Program-made: the position numbers and the translations under genes
The notes under the pieces: model-generated
Database searches by the model: none
Seen by the model: only the letters and a program-made list of their open reading frames with translations
Told to the model about the DNA's origin: nothing
NCBI GenBank assembly: GCA_024195265.1
Contig: JAJLRJ010000010.1
Span: forward strand, 34,977,626 to 35,041,625
Source: Dendrophyllia cribrosa
Lineage: Eukaryota > Cnidaria > Anthozoa > Scleractinia > Dendrophylliidae
DNA length: 64,000 bases
Direction: 5' to 3'
Shown here: positions 60,008 to 64,000 of the stretch, in pieces
Layout: each line of letters starts with the position of its first letter
How positions within the stretch are numbered: the first letter of the stretch is position 1

Positions 60008-60400
60008 CAATCAATCTGTCAGTCAATCAATCAATCAATCAATTAATCAATCAATCAATCAATCAATAAATAAACATTTTCAAACTGTTATACGGTCTAC
60101 ATAACAGAATTGTATAAAAAATAACCTGTTCGTGGTCCTACGTAGTTGTTCGTCATGAATCATTCCATCATCGATATTGTATATCTTTACCTTCGTATTA
60201 ATCACATTTTGCTGTCAGGAAAAATCTAAAGAAACGCTGTATGTGTTGGACCGAATGACCTCATTAAACTATGTATTTGTTTCAATATCCATACCTTCTG
60301 CCGACAGTTCTTCCATCAGATTTTCCATAAAGTCTTTGGGAAGCTTGTCGTAGCGAATCATGTTTAAATTGCATACTGTTACGGCTGGAAAGCGAACATG
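47219..60400 (-). CDS. DEG/ENaC/ASIC-family channel subunit, tandem paralog (5' exon outside window)
   Basis: Eleven exons, 5' to 3': 60295-60400, 58681-59161, 57734-57864, 55659-55822, 54693-54803, 53456-53564, 51398-51476, 51047-51104, 49182-49252, 48484-48559 and 47219-47374 (TGA). Phases agree; 513 residues are visible. It opens with [10 protein letters not shown], so the HG motif and TM1 lie in a missing exon beyond 60400. Later landmarks: [24 protein letters not shown], a CACAE Cys-rich segment, CPTPCR, SMGHWPS and TM2 with [17 protein letters not shown]. Five exon lengths (131, 164, 79, 58, 76) equal those of the neighbouring gene, which argues for tandem duplication. Its second visible exon is 481 bp against 232 and encodes a low-complexity insertion. 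The two genes may contribute subunits of one heteromeric channel (inference). Confidence 0.94.
47535..47630. mobile_element. Short inverted-repeat element (family also near 1870-1965)
   Basis: TGTCCAATAACAGCTATCCAATT at the left is inverted as AATTGGATAGCTGTAATTGGACA, bordered by GCGCGCGG and GTTGCGCGCGCG. It lies in the last intron of gene B. Confidence 0.65.
48957..49079. mobile_element. Hairpin MITE
   Basis: TGTTGTAGTTAATTTTTTA at the left mirrors AAAAAATTAACTACAACA at the right, and the stem continues through the AGGTAATT block. Non-coding, about 120 bp, preceded by a TATG microsatellite. Confidence 0.75.
49446..49811. mobile_element. Inverted-repeat element carrying a nested 93-bp element
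   Basis: The arms pair from GACCATCTCATTAA/TTAATGAGATGGT through GCTACAGTTTAGTAGAAC and GGGTTAGCACTGTCC to a TTTAAGGCAGATCTA tip. The left arm alone is interrupted by a GC-rich unit (49548-49640) with CAGGGACCGCGGAG ends. The uninterrupted right arm (near 49700) shows the empty site, with a duplication of about 3 bp. Confidence 0.75.
49812..50515 (+). pseudogene. Retroelement fragment with GIY-YIG endonuclease domain
   Basis: The open frame at 50110-50451 carries a CxxxxC-type finger (CKREDCLVC...CTKC), then [18 protein letters not shown] and a terminal H...H motif. This is the GIY-YIG layout found at the C-terminus of Penelope-like and some related retroelements. Upstream, a lysine-rich segment ([19 protein letters not shown]) is readable but interrupted by a stop near 49962. 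Past the stop at 50449, the other-frame [11 protein letters not shown] block shows a frameshift. Inactive copy in intron 9 of gene B, opposite to the host strand. Confidence 0.7.
50833..51018. repeat. 57-bp minisatellite with TGACGTAA in each unit
   Basis: About four units combine GCATTGTCTGAAACGAG and GGATGACGTAATACACTGGG, with a deletion in the third. It ends about 30 bp from the exon 9-equivalent splice donor of gene B (51046). Confidence 0.85.
52071..52803. mobile_element. Tigger/pogo-like element, non-autonomous
   Basis: CAGTAGACTCCCGCTATCTC at the left; right-end copies GTTCGAGATAGCGGG at about 52675 and 52785. AAAATTGTTCGAGATAGCG repeats occur inside the left end. No transposase frame was found in the 730 bp. 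The doubled right end suggests an internal duplication or a second insertion. Confidence 0.65.
52870..53440. mobile_element. MITE composite with poly-G, TTAA insertion inside an older repeat
   Basis: The outer family (GGAAGTGGATTACAGTTCAT ... GATATTTCAGCCGGGACAG) also occurs at 13365-13435 and 26320-26430. Within it, after AGCAAGC at 53056, TTAACCCTCGGACGTACAC begins a second element that ends near CGCCCAACGGC (53390). The 26340 copy reads on without it. A 24-base G run lies near its right end (53333-53356). Confidence 0.6.
53633..53890. repeat. ATCGAT-rich degenerate repeat
   Basis: About twenty ATCGAT, TCGATTG or CATCGATT words within 250 bp, in both orientations, with no strict period. 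It begins about 70 bp upstream (transcript sense) of a gene B splice acceptor. Confidence 0.75.
54259..54370. mobile_element. Tigger-like fragment
   Basis: Starts CAGTGGAACCCCGCCTTCAC and contains two inverted/direct copies of GTTAATACGGCCA-type sequence. Same termini class as 25679-25825. Confidence 0.55.
55190..55447. mobile_element. GGAGTCCC-ended element, short intact copy
   Basis: GGGGGCGACTCCATATCAAA at the left and TTTTAATATGGGAGTCCCCC at the right are inverted. The interior repeats AGGTACC/AGGTGCC motifs. It aligns with the interrupted copy at 26507-27520. Confidence 0.7.
56440..56560. repeat. TAATAA and ATATATA simple repeats
   Basis: An AATAAT tract (56455-56478) is followed by ATATATACATATATAC-type repeats, in the intron 55823-57733 of gene B. 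The remainder of that intron contains GGAAC-rich sequence (56840-57150) and no recognised exon. Confidence 0.8.
58681..59161 (-). CDS. Enlarged extracellular exon with Ser/Thr/Asp and Tyr/Asp-rich insert
   Basis: The first half encodes about 75 residues rich in Ser, Thr, Ala, Asp and Pro. Next comes a tyrosine/aspartate/asparagine stretch ([16 protein letters not shown], about 58830-58925), then an acidic helix-like segment ([13 protein letters not shown]) before the conserved MGHQFDD. Gene A has only a short acidic segment here. The insert lies in the extracellular domain shortly after TM1. Codon-level TAT/TAC-GAT/GAC alternation shows it arose by repeat expansion. Confidence 0.93.
59174..59233. 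repeat. GATC/AATC tetranucleotide array next to a splice acceptor
   Basis: Four GATC units and then about twelve AATC units. On the coding (minus) strand the array ends about 13 bp upstream of the exon acceptor at 59162. A second array, CAAT units, lies at 59943-60068 in the same intron. Confidence 0.9.
59455..59640. repeat. Copy of the GCGCCAC/CCCGCGCTT dispersed repeat
   Basis: Contains TCGCGCCACTTTATCAACC, CCCGCGCTTGGCGCCGGC and the flanking TTACTTTGGTTTTGATTT block. It matches 38850-38970 in the same orientation and about 9395-9530 inverted. Confidence 0.6.
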
Positions 60401-60776
60401 CTGAAAAGATGAATTAAAAGAAAAATTCAAAGTTCGGTCATGACATGGGTTCGATTTCTGTTAGAGACTCAGAATTTTTGTCCCGTGCTCGTGAGATGCT
60501 GAATACATTTAATTTCGTAAAAAAATGTTAAACTAATATAATAAATTGTGCAACCATTCTGTAAAACGTTTTAGAGTAAAAATTAGCGATATAAAAACAT
60601 GACGTTTGATAATTATGATAATTATTAATGATAATTATGCACAAGATAGGTGGCGATAAACACCCGTTTTCAAAAACATTGCTACTTGAGAAAATGTTTT
60701 TGAAAACGGGTGTATATATTTATCTTATACATAGCTTTTGTATTCCCATCAAAAACGTCACCTTTTTGATATAGTG

Positions 60777-60777
<1 letters not shown>

Positions 60778-60814
<37 letters not shown>
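60778..60814. repeat. TA dinucleotide microsatellite
   Basis: About eighteen AT units, uninterrupted. Confidence 0.95.
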
Positions 60815-60818
<4 letters not shown>

Positions 60819-62239
60819 GGTTTTGAAGGTGCTGCCTGAGCCAACGAAAGATGTCATACCAAAAGGATCACAATAATGGATTCACAGTCCGGATTCGGTG
60901 GATATAATAAAAAACTAGTTAAAAAGACCGAAAATGGACAACTTTTGGTATAAAAAAATGTAAAAATTTAGTTAAAAAACGTTTCGGTCTCTCGACCTTC
61001 ATCAGTTGTACAGCCGGACAGTTACACATGAGACTTAAATACGGTTACAACAATGACTTAACATTAAACTACTGATAAATTACGTAACAAAAATAAAAGC
61101 AAAATTACAGCAGTAATACAATAATAGAAGTGATAACGAGACTAGACTAAAGGAAAACCACAAGTGCCACAAATATATTAATGAGCTACGGTAACATAAC
61201 AATAGAAGGTATAATTACTAAGAAAGACAATTAAAAATAGATGTAAAAAGTTATGCAATTGCCCTAACGTAATACGTTTCCCATTCAGGGCTTTGAATAA
61301 TCATACAAGCCAAGGTCACAACAAAATCCCTGAGCAGGGTCCTTAAACAATGAGTAATAAATTCCGCACTCAGAGCCTTTGAGTGACGAGGCCAGCACAA
61401 AAATAACATTCCCCGAACGAGGCCCTTGAACGCTAAGACAATTACAAAAGGCGATAAAAATATAAAAATTAATGCTAAAAGTCAACTATAAGAAAATTGC
61501 AACCTAGTGATAAAACCCCCTGAATTTAGCCCAAAAGGCGAAAGGGAAAATAGCTGCGCACTCCAGTACGCTTCTTTCGTGACAAGTAATTTGTATAAAT
61601 GTAATTTTTAATTACATTTTTATATTCCTTCACTGTCGAATCAGCCTTGCTTTTCTTCGTTTGTCGCAAATACACTTCTTTCATATATGCAAATTTCGTG
61701 TGGAATGTAATTCGATCGCGCGCTGCTTGTACCAAAATATTTGTTCTAAAGGTCAAAACTTTTTAATGAAACTCATATTTCCTTGAATGAAAATGTCTTT
61801 CCCTTGAATAAAAGAGTTAAACGCTTATCAGAATTCAGTGATTTTTTGCTTCCGGAAGGCTTGGGGATTTATTTATCCTCATTGCAGCGCGCAGCGCTGG
61901 CGTCTGCGAATTATATTATAAACATCACAAAATAATATTTAAATTCAGCAACCTGCTTTATTATATCTAGTGTTTTCTAAAATTTCCGACTTTTCTTGTG
62001 TATATAGAATGCCATTCTTATCCGTAAAGATGATTTGCATAATGTTTTCGCGAATCAAAAAATCTTGAAAGCAAACTTTATTTCAGAAAGCGCTATTTAA
62101 TTCAATTATATTTACTAGTGTGCCTTTACCATCATTATTGGCTTCATGAAGAAAACATTCGAACAAGTTTGCGTCTAATGTTTCCCAAACCGTGACTGCT
62201 TTCTGTTACATTTGAAAAGACTACTTTTAAAAGCAATAA

Positions 62240-62600
62240 AATCAGTAAACGACCGGGTTATTTTTTTAATTTTAGCAATTCTCAAAAACTGTATTACGCG
62301 ACAGTCCGTTGACTCTGTGTTTAGAGTGCACAAAAGCTCACAAAAGCAACTTTTTCTCGGTCTAGAATAACAAGTATGACACAAAGAAAAAGTCAATCAC
62401 AAATGATATCAACATAAATTCTCACCGAAAAATGAAATTTCTTTTATGGTAAAGTCCCTCACCTACTTGAAAATTCTTTAAAACTCCGCTTCTTCGGATT
62501 TGATCGCCCCGCACTGATAAAACTTGAAGCAAGATTTCGTCGCTCGTCGCTTACAGCTCTCCTTTTTCTCCACTACAGCGGCTTCTGAGTATTCTTTAAA
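62240..62600. repeat. Dispersed repeat shared with 19165-19930
   Basis: Shared blocks in the same order include CGACCGGG, AATTTTAGCAATTCTCAAAAAC, ACAACTTTTTCTC/GCAACTTTTTCTC, GAAAATTCTTTAAA and GAAGCAAGATTT. It is non-coding; the short open frames differ between the copies. Confidence 0.65.
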
Positions 62601-62709
62601 GCTTTCTCTTTCCATTTTGAGTATTTTGAATGTGTGTTATTATTCCGACAAGACAAAACTATGGTTTTCAAAACCAAGCACATGCCGAGCGCGGCAGACA
62701 TTTTTGTAG

Positions 62710-62907
62710 AATAGGCCATTTCCGAGTTGCCTTTAGCCTCTATATCAAAGTGAGGTTAGGTGCGAAACCTTTCATATGAAAATAAGTTTCCATTCACATG
62801 CAAATAACTTTATTTGCATGTGAATGAAAACTCATTTTCATATGAAAGGTTTCGCACCTAGCCTCGCTTTGATAGAGAGGCTAAAGGCAACTCGGAAATG
62901 GCCTATT
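62710..62907. mobile_element. Foldback MITE, family copy 2
   Basis: AATAGGCCATTTCCGAGTTG is inverted at the right end, and the arms pair through GAAACCTTTCATATGAAAAT to a CATGCAAATAA loop. Same family and size class as 39040-39216. Confidence 0.85.
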
Positions 62908-63120
62908 GTTTTGTGACCTGCGACCCGGTTAGTAATAATATATGCGTGCATAAATTTGCATGCACCAATGTGACAAAAAGACGAAGAAACGCGACCCATT
63001 TTATACCTCATGCGCTTACTGCGCATGAGTAAAAAGAAAAAGTGCATAATTAGGTGAATAGTTGTGCTGGAATGGAGTCCGTTTGAGTGTTGAAAGTCGG
63101 TCACTTTTTCGCACTCAACC

Positions 63121-64000
63121 TTAACTTCCGCGGCATTTCTTTTGGATGGCAAATTGTTTCTGGAGATTGGTTGGCTTTTCATTGTGTTCCTCTTTGAGAT
63201 GTTTCCCGATCAGAGAGTAATTATGTTCGCCAATGCGTAGATGTAGGTGACGGCTCGTGTAGCCAATATAATTCGCATGATCACACGAATTACATTTAAA
63301 TTTATCGGCAACGCATTGTTGGTTGACCAAGGAAGGCTTTTCCCCGTAATTTTCAGGTCTTCTAAAATGTTCTTCCTTGTGAAAACCGATTATATTTCCC
63401 AAGTCGCGTAGATCTCTGTGTACGATGTCAGCGGATTTCTGGTCTTTGAAGGGCAAGGTGATACGTACTGAATTGTCTGTTGGTGTGATACAGTTTTGGT
63501 TTTGGGCGAGAGAAGAGTGAAATCTGGTTACAGTAGAATCAATTAGTTGCTCGGGATATTTCAGTTTCAAAAACATAGTTTTTAGATCCTTGCATTCTTG
63601 CGAAAATAGATGTGGTGAAGACGACAAGCGTTTGGCGCGATCAAGCATGGTTCTTAAAAGCGATCGTTTGTATCTATTGTCAACATGACTCTTATAGAGG
63701 AAAAGAAGACCTTTGTTGGTATTTTTTTCTGTAGAGACAGGTTTAAAGGCAGTGATCGGTCTTGATGATTACCATTCCAACGAAGGGTAGCCTGTTATCG
63801 ACCGCTGTTTCTATTGTGAATTGAATTGGTGGATGCATGTCATGCAATGTTGCAAGGAAAGCGGTAGAAGCGGGAAGGTCAGGTACCAGGGAGAGGGTGT
63901 CATCCACATATCACTTGTAAAAATCGGGAAGCTTGTTTTCTTGTCCGAGTTTCTCCTCAATGGAACACATAAAAGTGTTCGCCATAAGCAGTCGTAATGG
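63121..64000 (-). pseudogene. Penelope-like retroelement: RT (YVDD) and GIY-YIG parts
   Basis: From the right edge the minus strand reads ANTFMCSIEEKL, then a stop, then YVDDTLSLV, the YxDD core of reverse transcriptase. FTIETAVDNRLPFVGMVI follows. After further stops a 175-codon frame (63648-63121) carries KFKCNSCDHANYIGYTSRHL and IGKHLKEEH, a GIY-YIG endonuclease with its Cys/His frame. RT followed by GIY-YIG is the Penelope-like order. The RT part is broken by stops while the endonuclease frame is open. The element continues beyond the window. Confidence 0.75.

Larger units (their letters stand above)
60401..64000. other. Intron or upstream region of gene B to window end
   Basis: No exon matching the N-terminal TTTHGVGR block was found here. 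Contains a TA microsatellite (60778-60814), a GTTTCGGTCTCTCGACCTTC block (60982-61010) of a kind often seen at Penelope-like termini, a copy of the repeat shared with 19165-19930 (62240-62600), a foldback MITE (62710-62907) and a Penelope-like element (63121-64000). Confidence 0.5.

Overview
The window is animal nuclear DNA. It is AT-rich, its genes are split into short exons by long introns, and more than half of it looks like transposon debris. The gene content (a DEG/ENaC channel pair, a collagen-TNF ligand of ectodysplasin type, an LpxH-like metallophosphoesterase) and the mix of Penelope-like, R2-like and CR1/L2-like retroelements with abundant small inverted-repeat elements suggest a cnidarian, most likely an anthozoan (coral or anemone). 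The species assignment is inference.

Four spliced protein genes can be assembled with consistent reading phase at every junction. (1) Plus strand, 2035-11922: a calcineurin-like metallophosphoesterase of five visible exons, whose 5' exon was not found. (2) Plus strand, 18238-24923: a complete six-exon, 374-residue TNF-family ligand with a hydrophobic N-terminus, a furin site, a collagen-like stretch and a TNF homology domain. (3) Minus strand, 27533-41657: a complete twelve-exon, 514-residue DEG/ENaC channel subunit. (4) Minus strand, 47219-60400: its tandem paralog, eleven exons, with the exon for the N-terminus and first membrane segment outside the window. Genes 2 and 3 converge; genes 3 and 4 are head-to-tail duplicates with several identical exon lengths. 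Paralog 4 carries a large Ser/Thr/Asp and Tyr/Asp-rich insertion in its extracellular domain.

Introns and intergenic DNA hold mobile elements. A 4.5-kb foldback element at a TTAA site has arms of about 1.7 kb, and one arm is interrupted by an 868-bp hAT-like element whose empty site survives in the other arm. Several further TTAA-flanked inverted-repeat elements, Tigger/pogo-like elements and small hairpin elements recur. Retroelement remains include an R2-like element with a restriction-like endonuclease (34.2-35.6 kb), a Penelope-like element with YVDD reverse transcriptase and GIY-YIG parts (63.1-64 kb), another GIY-YIG fragment (49.8-50.5 kb) and several LINE 3' tails. Twelve runs of 13 or more G or C, minisatellites and tetranucleotide arrays complete the picture.

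The two channel genes may supply subunits of one channel and the TNF gene an extracellular signal, but no functional link among the four genes can be read from the sequence. All alignments, repeat pairings and splice sites were made by eye. No tRNA, rRNA or CRISPR locus was found.
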